DNA of 22,548 nt from Maribacter sp. (GTDB lineage: Bacteria; Bacteroidota; Bacteroidia; Flavobacteriales; Flavobacteriaceae), in contig JANQUX010000285.1 in the NCBI GenBank assembly GCA_030730545.1, forward strand, positions 3,297-25,844, in the 5' to 3' direction. The translations under genes were made by a program, and so were the position numbers. This document shows positions 8,483 to 15,786 of this stretch, one piece after another. Each line of letters starts with the position of its first letter. Position 1 is the stretch's first letter. The notes under the pieces are model-generated. The model made no database searches. It was not told where the DNA came from and worked only from the letters and a program-made list of their open reading frames with translations.

Positions 8483-8722
8483 TTTTATAATTTAATTTTT
8501 ATTTGTTAATTGTCTAAAAATAAATTAGTTATAGGTCAATTTAAAATAATTTCAATAGAATTATCAAAAAAAATGTTGATGGGCGTAAAAAAACTGAAAA
8601 CCCTTGTTTTTTCATTTTTTTTGATTTCATTTGTCCTGTTCTTACGCGCTACTTTGTGTGTTCGAGATTTCAAGCTTTTAGCTGAACATTATGTATCGTA
8701 ATTCTATGTTCGGGTTTGAGGG

Positions 8723-8791
8723 AAATTGGAAGTTTTTCCCACAAATGGCTTATAAGATAGGTTGCCGATTAGTAAAGCAAACTTCCAATTT
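8723..8791. repeat. 13-bp perfect inverted repeat, 43-base spacer
   Basis: AAATTGGAAGTTT (8723-8735) and AAACTTCCAATTT (8779-8791) are exact reverse complements. The spacing is too long for a normal terminator. It could form a long-stem RNA structure or be a pair of binding sites upstream of the polyamine operon. Confidence 0.6.
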
Positions 8792-8800
8792 ATTTACTGC

Positions 8801-8823
8801 AATCATGCAAAGTCAGCATGATT
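8801..8823. other. 8-bp hairpin upstream of the arginine decarboxylase gene
   Basis: AATCATGC (8801-8808) and GCATGATT (8816-8823) flank a 7-base loop, ten bases after the 13-bp inverted repeat. It is followed by a broken T-run (ATTTCTTTA), so it may be a weak terminator or part of the same structured region. Confidence 0.4.
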
Positions 8824-8958
8824 ATTTCTTTATACCTACCACACAGAAACAAATCTTGGTGTGATACCTTGGTTAAGATGATTACATTTTCTTAACTTTC
8901 GACTATTAGTCTAGTTGTTATATTTATACGTTATCAAATTTCATTATAACTTAATTTC

Positions 8959-10371
8959 ATGAATACCAAATACATTGATCTTATCGATCAAACTTATTAT
9001 TTTCCACAAGAAGAGTTTAATTTAGATGGTGAGTACCTGCAATTTCACGGTATACCCTTAAATGAGTTGGTTCAAAAATACGGTAGCCCTTTAAAATTCA
9101 CCTACCTGCCAAAAATTTCAGATAATATAGTAAGAGCTAAAAATTGGTTCGCAAATGCTATAGAGAAGAGTAATTATAAAGGTAAATACCATTATTGCTA
9201 TTGTACTAAAAGTTCGCATTTTCAGCATGTAATGCACGAAGCTTTAAAGAATGATATCCATATGGAAACCTCATCTGCCTTCGATATTAATATTATCGAG
9301 AAGCTGAAGAAAGATGGTAAATTAACGGATCAGACATATGTTATCTGTAACGGCTTCAAGCGTGAGAAATATATTGATAATATTGCGCGATTAATCAACA
9401 GTGGGCATCAAAATTGTGTGCCAATTATTGATAATTATGAAGAAATTGATTTATTGTCAGATGCTATAAATGACACTTTTAAAGTTGGTATTCGTATTGC
9501 ATCAGAAGAAGAGCCAAAATTCGAATTCTATACTTCTCGTTTAGGGATCGGGTATAAAAACATTGTTCCTTTTTACGAAAATCAAATAAAAGATAATGAC
9601 AAGGTTGAGCTTAAAATGCTTCACTTTTTTATTAATACCGGTATTCGTGACAATGCGTATTATTGGAACGAGCTTGTAAAATGTTTAAAAGTATATGTTC
9701 GTTTAAAGAAAATGTGCCCTTCATTAGATAGCTTAAATATTGGTGGTGGTTTTCCGATTAAAAACTCATTGGCTTTCGAGTACGATTACCAATATATGAT
9801 CAATGAGATTTTAAATCAGATCAATATTACATGTTCAGAAGCTGATGTTCCTGTACCTCATATTTTTACCGAATTCGGTAGCTTTACGGTAGGTGAAAGT
9901 GGTGGCGCTATTTATGAAATTTTATATCAGAAGCAGCAGAACGATCGCGAGAAATGGAATATGATCGATTCATCTTTCATTACAACATTACCAGATACTT
10001 GGGCAATCAATAAAAGATTTATCATGTTGCCTATAAATCGCTGGAACGATGAATATGAGCGTGTTTTGCTTGGTGGTCTAACCTGTGATAGTGATGATTA
10101 TTATAATAGCGAGCAGAATATGAACGCTATATATTTACCTAGGTATAAAAGAGAGAAGCCATTATATATCGGCTTTTTCAATACAGGTGCCTATCAAGAA
10201 TCTATTGGTGGCTATGGCGGCTTACAGCATTGTTTAATACCGCAGCCTAAACATATTTTGATAGATAAGGATGAAAACGGTAACTTCACTTACAAACAGT
10301 TCAGGGCCCAACAAAAGGCGGAAGATCTTTTAGATATTTTGGGGTATGATGTTACTGCTGAAGATGAATAA
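8959..10371 (+). CDS. speA: Arginine decarboxylase, short flavobacterial form
   Basis: A 470-residue PLP-dependent decarboxylase of the alanine-racemase-fold (fold III) group, which would convert arginine to agmatine in the cytosol. The Schiff-base lysine is probably Lys84 in Cys-Thr-Lys-Ser-Ser-His. The phosphate-binding Gly-rich loop is Ile-Gly-Gly-Gly-Phe-Pro at 261-266, a Gly-Glu-Ser-Gly element lies at 312-315, the catalytic Cys-Asp-Ser-Asp is at 376-379, and Asn-Thr-Gly-Ala-Tyr-Gln is at 408-413. E. coli SpeA is about 660 residues; this form lacks much of its inserted and C-terminal regions. Arginine specificity rests mainly on the agmatinase gene next door; ornithine or diaminopimelate is less likely. 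First gene of the polyamine operon. Confidence 0.85.
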   Translation: MNTKYIDLIDQTYYFPQEEFNLDGEYLQFHGIPLNELVQKYGSPLKFTYLPKISDNIVRAKNWFANAIEKSNYKGKYHYCYCTKSSHFQHVMHEALKNDIHMETSSAFDINIIEKLKKDGKLTDQTYVICNGFKREKYIDNIARLINSGHQNCVPIIDNYEEIDLLSDAINDTFKVGIRIASEEEPKFEFYTSRLGIGYKNIVPFYENQIKDNDKVELKMLHFFINTGIRDNAYYWNELVKCLKVYVRLKKMCPSLDSLNIGGGFPIKNSLAFEYDYQYMINEILNQINITCSEADVPVPHIFTEFGSFTVGESGGAIYEILYQKQQNDREKWNMIDSSFITTLPDTWAINKRFIMLPINRWNDEYERVLLGGLTCDSDDYYNSEQNMNAIYLPRYKREKPLYIGFFNTGAYQESIGGYGGLQHCLIPQPKHILIDKDENGNFTYKQFRAQQKAEDLLDILGYDVTAEDE

Positions 10372-10464
10372 AAATAGTTTGGTTACAACGACCGATAGGT
10401 ATAGAAATACGTATATAGAATTGAAAATAGTACTAAAAAACCACTTAACAATAGCTAAAATATC

Positions 10465-11403
10465 ATGAGTACATCTAAGAATTATGCCGGTATTTCCGAT
10501 GAATTCGCACAACTAGAAAAATCGAAAATTATCTTGATACCTGTTCCTTATGACGGAACCAGTACTTGGGGTAAAGGAGCGGACAAAGGTCCAGATGCTT
10601 TTTTAGAAGCTTCTGAAAACATGGAAATGTATGATATTGAAACCGATTCTGAAGTATACAGACAAGGTATACATTTAACAGCGCCAATTACAGAGAATAG
10701 CTCTCCTGAGGCGATGGTCAAAGAAGTACATAGCATTACAAAAGACTTTATTAAACGTAATAAGTTTGTAACCTTGTTCGGCGGTGAACATTCAATTTCT
10801 ATAGGTTCTATACGTGCCTTTAATGAATGTTTCGATAATTTAACGGTATTACATATAGATGCACATGCCGATTTAAGAGAGTCATATGAGGGTACAAAGT
10901 ATAACCACGCTTGTGCCGTATATGAAGCTAACCAGACTACAAATTTGGTACAGGTGGGTATTCGTTCTATGGATATTATTGAGAAAACCTTAATGGACGA
11001 TGATAGAACTTTCTTCGCCCATGATATGGTCAATGATGAGTATTGGACAGATAAAGTGATTGAAGCAATGACTGAGAATGTATTTATTACATTTGATCTA
11101 GATGCTTTCGACCCTTCTATTATGCCTTCTACAGGAACTCCAGAACCAGGTGGATTATTTTGGTATGAAACTTTGGAATTCTTAAAGCAAGTTTTTGAAG
11201 ATAAGAACGTGGTAGGTTTTGATATTGTAGAACTATGCCCTAATAAAAATGAAAAATCGTCAGATTTCTTGGCGGCAAAACTATATTATAAAATGCTTAG
11301 CTATAAATTTGCTGGGCAAGATATAGATCAAGAGTATGATAATACCTTTGATGTAGATTATAAAGCAAATACAAATTCAAAATTTGAAGATGACGAAGAA
11401 TAA
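10465..11403 (+). CDS. speB: Agmatinase (ureohydrolase family)
   Basis: A 312-residue binuclear manganese ureohydrolase expected to split agmatine into putrescine and urea. All metal-ligand motifs are present: Gly-Gly-Glu-His-Ser (His109), Asp-Ala-His-Ala-Asp-Leu-Arg (Asp132, His134, Asp136), and Asp-Leu-Asp-Ala-Phe-Asp-Pro (Asp211, Asp213), followed by Ser-Thr-Gly-Thr-Pro-Glu-Pro-Gly-Gly. Asn-His-Ala-Cys-Ala at 147-151 matches the agmatinase Ser-His-Ala-Cys type. Arginase cannot be excluded from motifs alone, but the decarboxylase 93 bases upstream favours agmatine. The C-terminus is acidic (ends Asp-Asp-Glu-Glu), as is the product of the fourth gene. Its 3' end overlaps the next gene by 14 bases. 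Confidence 0.93.
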   Translation: MSTSKNYAGISDEFAQLEKSKIILIPVPYDGTSTWGKGADKGPDAFLEASENMEMYDIETDSEVYRQGIHLTAPITENSSPEAMVKEVHSITKDFIKRNKFVTLFGGEHSISIGSIRAFNECFDNLTVLHIDAHADLRESYEGTKYNHACAVYEANQTTNLVQVGIRSMDIIEKTLMDDDRTFFAHDMVNDEYWTDKVIEAMTENVFITFDLDAFDPSIMPSTGTPEPGGLFWYETLEFLKQVFEDKNVVGFDIVELCPNKNEKSSDFLAAKLYYKMLSYKFAGQDIDQEYDNTFDVDYKANTNSKFEDDEE

Positions 11404-12367
11404 AGGTGCGATCACCAATTTTATTGAAAAATACTATTTACATTTTAATGCCGCTGCATTGGTCGATGCTGCAAAGGGCTATGAAGAGCAATTAGAAAAT
11501 GGTGCCAAAATGTTGGTTTCGTTAGCTGGTGCTATGTCTACTGCAGAAATCGGTAAAATTTTTGCCGAAGTAATTCGCCAAGATAAGGTGCAGATCATCT
11601 CTTGTACGGGTGCCAATCTTGAGGAAGATATCATGAACCTGGTAGCACATTCTCATTACAAACGCGTACCTAACTACAGAGATCTGACTCCGCAAGACGA
11701 GTGGGATCTGTTAGAAAAAGGCTTGAACCGTGTTACCGATACGTGTATACCAGAAGAAGAGGCTTTTAGAAGATTACAAGAGCATATTTTCAAAATTTGG
11801 AAAGATGCCGATGATAAAGGCGAGCGTTTTTTACCACATGAATTTATGTACAAAATGCTACTTTCAGGTGTTTTAGAGGAATATTACGAAATAGACCTTA
11901 AAGATTCGTGGATGTATGCCGCAGCAGAAAAGAACTTACCTATTATTTGCCCAGGATGGGAAGATAGTACTATGGGTAACATTTTTGCTTCTTATGTAAT
12001 GAAAGGTGAGTTGAAAGCAAGTACCATGAAATCGGGTATCGAATACATGACCTTTTTAGCAGATTGGTATACTGCCAACTCTGAAAACGGAATCGGATTC
12101 TTTCAAATTGGCGGTGGTATCGCTGGCGATTTCCCTATATGTGTAGTACCGATGCTATATCAAGACATGGAGCGTACAGACACTCCTTTTTGGAGCTATT
12201 TCTGCCAAATTAGTGATAGTACAACTAGTTACGGTTCTTATTCTGGTGCCGTACCTAATGAAAAGATAACGTGGGGTAAATTAGATATTAATACTCCTAA
12301 ATTTATTATAGAAAGTGATGCGACAATTGTTGCTCCCTTGATTTTTGCTTACCTATTAGATATGTAA
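11390..12367 (+). CDS. Deoxyhypusine synthase-family protein, probable homospermidine synthase
   Basis: A 325-residue Rossmann-type protein of the deoxyhypusine synthase (DHS) family. NAD-site segments Ser-Leu-Ala-Gly-Ala-Met-Ser-Thr-Ala (44-52) and Cys-Thr-Gly-Ala-Asn-Leu-Glu-Glu-Asp (72-80) are visible, and the covalent-intermediate lysine is kept as Trp-Gly-Lys at 295-297. Aligned by eye with human DHS, His288 becomes Asp247, and Asp313 and Asp316 become Tyr281 and Tyr284, while Glu323, Trp327 and Lys329 are retained. Bacteria have no eIF5A, and some bacterial DHS-like enzymes make homospermidine from putrescine, a fitting next step after speA-speB. I start at ATG 11390; TTG 11384 would add two residues. 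Confidence 0.8.
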   Translation: MTKNKGAITNFIEKYYLHFNAAALVDAAKGYEEQLENGAKMLVSLAGAMSTAEIGKIFAEVIRQDKVQIISCTGANLEEDIMNLVAHSHYKRVPNYRDLTPQDEWDLLEKGLNRVTDTCIPEEEAFRRLQEHIFKIWKDADDKGERFLPHEFMYKMLLSGVLEEYYEIDLKDSWMYAAAEKNLPIICPGWEDSTMGNIFASYVMKGELKASTMKSGIEYMTFLADWYTANSENGIGFFQIGGGIAGDFPICVVPMLYQDMERTDTPFWSYFCQISDSTTSYGSYSGAVPNEKITWGKLDINTPKFIIESDATIVAPLIFAYLLDM

Positions 12368-12369
12368 TT

Positions 12370-12693
12370 ATGGACAAGAACGCACATTTAAATAGAGTCA
12401 TTGTCGACTTTAAAAAATTGACCCCAGAAGTTCTTAAACTTTTGGTAGAAAGATATCCAGATGGGTATGATGATCGTAATATTATTTCCTTTAGAAACGG
12501 ACAAGGAGAACGTATTGAAGCGGTTGAGGTTTTAACTGAAGACACTAAATATTTGGTGAAAATCAGTGCCAAGCTTGAGTATACCATGGAAAATTATGAT
12601 GAGGATGATTACGAAGATTTCGATGATGATGATCCAACAGCAGTAGTTGAGCCAGATCCAGAGGATATGGTCGATGGTGCAGATGAAGATTAA
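12370..12693 (+). CDS. Small highly acidic protein of the polyamine operon
   Basis: A 107-residue protein of unknown function whose ATG lies two bases after the preceding stop, so it is almost certainly co-translated. Residues 1-75 look folded (Val-Ile-Val-Asp-Phe-Lys-Lys-Leu, then Leu-Leu-Val-Glu-Arg-Tyr-Pro-Asp-Gly-Tyr, with alternating strands). The last 35 residues are dominated by Asp and Glu, including Asp-Phe-Asp-Asp-Asp-Asp-Pro. No signal peptide or membrane segment is present, so it should be cytosolic. A polyanionic tail beside polyamine-making enzymes suggests polycation binding or regulation, but this is only inference. A terminator follows. Confidence 0.8.
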   Translation: MDKNAHLNRVIVDFKKLTPEVLKLLVERYPDGYDDRNIISFRNGQGERIEAVEVLTEDTKYLVKISAKLEYTMENYDEDDYEDFDDDDPTAVVEPDPEDMVDGADED

Positions 12694-12728
12694 TTTTTCT
12701 GATATACCACTAAGATTACTTTATTAAA

Positions 12729-12764
12729 TTTCCGGCTTGCTTCTAGTAAGCTGGAAAAATTTTT
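12729..12764 (+). terminator. Terminator of the speA-speB-DHS-like operon
   Basis: 10-bp stem TTTCCGGCTT (12729-12738) / AAGCTGGAAA (12748-12757) with one G-U pair and a 9-base loop, then T5 at 12760-12764. It separates the polyamine operon from the GNAT-nitrilase gene. Confidence 0.85.
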
Positions 12765-12788
12765 CTACATATAAATTAAACTAAATAT

Positions 12789-12804
12789 TGTTGTACATAC
12801 AACA
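12789..12804. promoter_or_regulatory. 16-bp palindrome just before the GNAT-nitrilase start
   Basis: TGTTGTA (12789-12795), CA, TACAACA (12798-12804): a perfect 7-bp inverted repeat ending five bases before ATG 12810. It could be an operator or a hairpin controlling ribosome access. No T-run follows, so it is not a terminator. Confidence 0.4.
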
Positions 12805-12809
12805 GATTA

Positions 12810-14336
12810 ATGAAAATTGACGAAATTGAAAATATCGAATTAAAGTTTTTGGATCTTGAGGATTATCAAGAATTAAAAGCAGCTATGATTTCTGCTTATA
12901 CCAATATGCCTGGTTCATATTGGAAAGAGGAACATATAAAATCTTTAATCGATAAATTTCCAGAAGGTCAAGTAGTTATAAAAATCAACGGGCAAATAGC
13001 TGGCGTAGCCCTGTCTATAATTGTTGATTATGATGCGTTCGACGATAGCCATACTTATGAACAGATTACTGGTAAATATACTTTCGATACCCACGATGAT
13101 GAAGGCGATGTGCTTTATGGTATAGAAGTTTTTATAAAACCTAGTTTTAGGGGCTTACGTTTAGGTCGACGTTTATATGATTATAGAAAAGAACTATGTG
13201 AGAAGTTAAATCTAAAAAGTATTGTATTTGGTGGCCGTATGCCTAACTACCATTCTCACGCTTCAGAACTTTCGCCAAAAGAATATATAGCCAAGGTTCG
13301 TCGTAAAGAAATTCATGATCCAGTACTGAGTTTTCAAATCAGTAACGACTTTCATCCTGCTAAAGTAATGAAAGGCTATTTAGATGGTGATAAAGCTTCT
13401 CAAGACTTTGCTATTCTTATGGAATGGGATAATATCTATTATCAAAAACCAAATAAAAAAGCGGCTACCAAAAAATCAATCGTTCGTTTAGGGTTGATAC
13501 AATGGCAAATGCGCCCTTACAAAGACCTAGAGGAACTTCTGCAACAAGCGGAATTTTTTATAGATTCTGTTTCTGGATATAGGTCAGATTTTGCGCTATT
13601 TCCAGAGTTCTTTAACGCACCCTTAATGGCAGGGAACAATCATATGTCTACAGCCGATGCTATTAGAGAGCTGGCTAAACATACCCAAGCCATAGTTCAG
13701 AGATTTTCTGAATTTTCTATTTCTTATAATATCAACATTATTTCTGGTAGTATGCCTGAAATGATAAATGGACGTCTTTATAATGTAGGATATTTATGTA
13801 GACGCGATGGTAGTATGGAGCGTTATGAAAAGCTACACGTTACCCCAGATGAAGCAAAGATTTGGGGAATGCAAGGTGGTACGCAGTTGAAGACTTTTGA
13901 TACCGATTGTGGTAAAATAGGAATTTTGATTTGTTATGATTCTGAATTTCCTGAATTAAGTAGGTTACTGGCAGATGATGGTATGGATATTTTATTTGTT
14001 CCTTTCCTGACCGATACCCAAAATGGATATTCTCGTGTACGCCATTGCGCTCAAGCAAGAGCAATCGAAAACGAATGCTACGTAGCCATTGCCGGTAGTG
14101 TCGGTAACTTGCCAAATGTTGAGAATATGGATATACAGTTCGCTCAATCGATGGTATTTACCCCATGCGATTTCTCTTTTCCAACCAATGGTATTAAAGC
14201 GGAAGCTACCCCAAATACAGAAATGATTTTAATAGCAGATGTGGATATTGACCTACTGCGAGAGCTTAATCAATTTGGAGCTGTACGTAATTTGAAAGAT
14301 AGAAGAACAGATTTATTTGAGTTAAAAAAGAAATAA
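12810..14336 (+). CDS. GNAT acetyltransferase-nitrilase fusion
   Basis: A 508-residue two-domain cytosolic protein. Residues about 8-210 are a GNAT N-acyltransferase, with the acetyl-CoA loop Arg-Gly-Leu-Arg-Leu-Gly-Arg-Arg at 114-121. Residues about 224-500 are a carbon-nitrogen hydrolase (nitrilase superfamily) with the complete triad: Glu266 (Phe-Pro-Glu-Phe-Phe), Lys341 (Tyr-Glu-Lys-Leu-His) and Cys375 (Ile-Cys-Tyr-Asp-Ser-Glu-Phe-Pro-Glu). The fusion combines acylation of an amine with hydrolysis of an amide. Substrates are unknown; the nearby polyamine operon makes an acylated polyamine attractive. N-carbamoylputrescine amidase is less likely because agmatinase bypasses that step and the GNAT half would be unexplained. 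Family fusion is recognised; function is not. Confidence 0.85.
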   Translation: MKIDEIENIELKFLDLEDYQELKAAMISAYTNMPGSYWKEEHIKSLIDKFPEGQVVIKINGQIAGVALSIIVDYDAFDDSHTYEQITGKYTFDTHDDEGDVLYGIEVFIKPSFRGLRLGRRLYDYRKELCEKLNLKSIVFGGRMPNYHSHASELSPKEYIAKVRRKEIHDPVLSFQISNDFHPAKVMKGYLDGDKASQDFAILMEWDNIYYQKPNKKAATKKSIVRLGLIQWQMRPYKDLEELLQQAEFFIDSVSGYRSDFALFPEFFNAPLMAGNNHMSTADAIRELAKHTQAIVQRFSEFSISYNINIISGSMPEMINGRLYNVGYLCRRDGSMERYEKLHVTPDEAKIWGMQGGTQLKTFDTDCGKIGILICYDSEFPELSRLLADDGMDILFVPFLTDTQNGYSRVRHCAQARAIENECYVAIAGSVGNLPNVENMDIQFAQSMVFTPCDFSFPTNGIKAEATPNTEMILIADVDIDLLRELNQFGAVRNLKDRRTDLFELKKK

Positions 14337-14341
14337 TTATA

Positions 14342-14359
14342 ACTCCGTTTGTTCGGAGT
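14342..14359. other. Intercistronic hairpin before the RimB-RimK gene
   Basis: ACTCCG (14342-14347) / CGGAGT (14354-14359) with a TTTGTT loop. It is followed by an A-run rather than T, so it is not a plus-strand terminator. It ends 15 bases before the TTG start of the next gene and could affect mRNA stability or initiation there. Confidence 0.5.
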
Positions 14360-14374
14360 CAAAAAAAATAAATA

Positions 14375-15745
14375 TTGGATAATTTACAAATAATAGGTAG
14401 TGAGGAGTGGTGTGTTTTTAATGACTTAGGCATCCCTGCTATAAAAGCAAGGGTAGATTCTGGAGCTAAAACATCTTCTATACAAGCTACCAATTTAAAA
14501 ATAGTATCAAAAGGTGGTCATGAATGGGTTAAATTCGAGGTTAGTCCATTACAAGAAAACCGGAGTATTGGCATCGAATGCCAAGCAAGATTGGTAGACC
14601 GTCGTATGGTAAAAAGTTCTTCTGGTATTTCAGAAGAACGTTTGGTTATAAAAACACCAGTAACTATTGGTGAATCTACTTTTGAAATAGAGCTTACGCT
14701 AGCAAATAGAGATACGATGGAGTTTCGTATGCTGTTGGGTAGAGAGGCATTGAACGATCGTTTTATAGTGAACCCTGCTTTAAATTATCAATTGCAAAAC
14801 TTTGAAGATGCAGAAGTCAATAAAATGTACGCGCCTTACTTTAAAGAAAAAACCGGATTAAAAATTGCTTTATTGGCTAGTAACCCAAGCTTATATAGTA
14901 ATAAAAGAATTATGGAAGCCGCTGAAGCTAGAGGTCATGAAATTGATTTCTTAAATGTAGAGCAGGCCTATATGAAACTAGATGCGCATTCTCCAGAAAT
15001 TAGATATCGTGGTGGCATCATTTTAAAAGATTACGATGCTGTTATACCACGCATTAAACCGTCGGTAACTTTTTATGGTTGTGCATTAATACGCCAATTC
15101 AATAACTTGGGCGTGTATTGTCAAAACTCTGCAGAGGCTATTACACAGTCTAGAGACAAGTTATTTGCGTCGCAGTTATTCTCAAAGAACGATATTCATA
15201 TTCCTATTACAGGTTTTGCTAAATCGCCGATGGATACCAAAGACCTGATCAAAATGGTTAATGGTGCGCCGCTAATTATTAAGCTTTTAGAAAGTACCCA
15301 AGGTAAAGGTGTTGTTTTGGCAGAAACCAACAAGGCTGCAGAAAGTGTTATTAACGCGTTTAAAAGTGTTAATACCAATATTCTGGTACAAGAGTTTATT
15401 AAAGAAGCAAACGGGCAAGATATTCGTTGTTTCGTGGTTAATGGTAAAGTAGTCGCAAGTATGCAACGCCAAGCTCAAAAAGGGGAGTTTAGAGCTAATA
15501 TTCACCAAGGTGGTATAGCCTCTATTATTAAGATCACTCCCGATGAAAAGAAATTAGCGTTAAAGGCTGCCAAGGTATTGAACCTTGCTGTTGCCGGTGT
15601 AGATATTATTCGTTCTAATAAAGGACCATTGTTGTTAGAGGTTAACTCTTCGCCAGGTTTAGAAGGTATTGAAAATGCTACGGGTAAAGATATCGCCAAT
15701 GCTATGATCATGGCAATTGAAAAGCGATTGAAATTTGCTAATTAA
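14375..15745 (+). CDS. RimB-like protease domain fused to RimK-like ATP-grasp ligase
   Basis: A 456-residue fusion. Residues about 5-145 are the domain named putative ATP-dependent zinc protease (RimB-like), an aspartic-protease-like fold with [10 protein letters not shown] at 26-35 (Asp28) and Leu-Leu-Gly-Arg-Glu-Ala-Leu at 120-126. Residues about 162-450 are a RimK-type ATP-grasp amide ligase: Lys303 in [15 protein letters not shown] at 408-410, and the metal motif [10 protein letters not shown] at 422-431. RimK adds glutamates to ribosomal protein S6; RimB acts in the opposite sense. TTG 14375 is the only workable start, because an in-frame TAA lies at 14369-14371 and the next Met is at residue 78. 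Confidence 0.87.
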   Translation: MDNLQIIGSEEWCVFNDLGIPAIKARVDSGAKTSSIQATNLKIVSKGGHEWVKFEVSPLQENRSIGIECQARLVDRRMVKSSSGISEERLVIKTPVTIGESTFEIELTLANRDTMEFRMLLGREALNDRFIVNPALNYQLQNFEDAEVNKMYAPYFKEKTGLKIALLASNPSLYSNKRIMEAAEARGHEIDFLNVEQAYMKLDAHSPEIRYRGGIILKDYDAVIPRIKPSVTFYGCALIRQFNNLGVYCQNSAEAITQSRDKLFASQLFSKNDIHIPITGFAKSPMDTKDLIKMVNGAPLIIKLLESTQGKGVVLAETNKAAESVINAFKSVNTNILVQEFIKEANGQDIRCFVVNGKVVASMQRQAQKGEFRANIHQGGIASIIKITPDEKKLALKAAKVLNLAVAGVDIIRSNKGPLLLEVNSSPGLEGIENATGKDIANAMIMAIEKRLKFAN

Positions 15746-15748
15746 AAT

Positions 15749-15786
15749 AAATTTGAAGAACATGTTAAACCCTGTTCTTCAAATTT
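15749..15786. terminator. Convergent terminator overlapping the threonine dehydrogenase 3' end
   Basis: Perfect 14-bp stem AAATTTGAAGAACA (15749-15762) / TGTTCTTCAAATTT (15773-15786) with a 10-base loop. It closes the rightward RimB-RimK transcript and, on the minus strand, includes the stop and last codons of the threonine dehydrogenase gene. The T-runs are short on both sides. Confidence 0.75.

Larger units (their letters stand above)
8483..8958. other. 476-base intergenic region with inverted repeats
   Basis: No convincing gene. It separates the divergent 249-residue secreted protein from the polyamine operon and must hold both promoters. 8510-8660 is a T/A-rich stretch. 8723-8791 has a 13-bp inverted repeat and 8801-8823 a small hairpin (both listed separately). 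I see no exact TAnnTTTG box ahead of ATG 8959; TACCTTGG near 8867 is the closest approach. Confidence 0.6.

Noticed and set aside
8510..8701. Plus-strand reading frame of 63 codons, with a signal-peptide-like section from the internal ATG near 8572
   Set aside because: It starts at TTG, has no promoter box or terminator, lies in a T-rich stretch that makes hydrophobic codons by chance, and resembles no family I know.
10548..11033. 161-codon open frame antisense to the agmatinase gene
   Set aside because: It is a shadow of a strongly conserved coding region; agmatinase motifs lie on the other strand.
12810..14336. N-carbamoylputrescine amidase for the nitrilase domain
   Set aside because: The agmatinase gene already gives putrescine directly, no agmatine deiminase is present here, and the fused GNAT domain would have no role.
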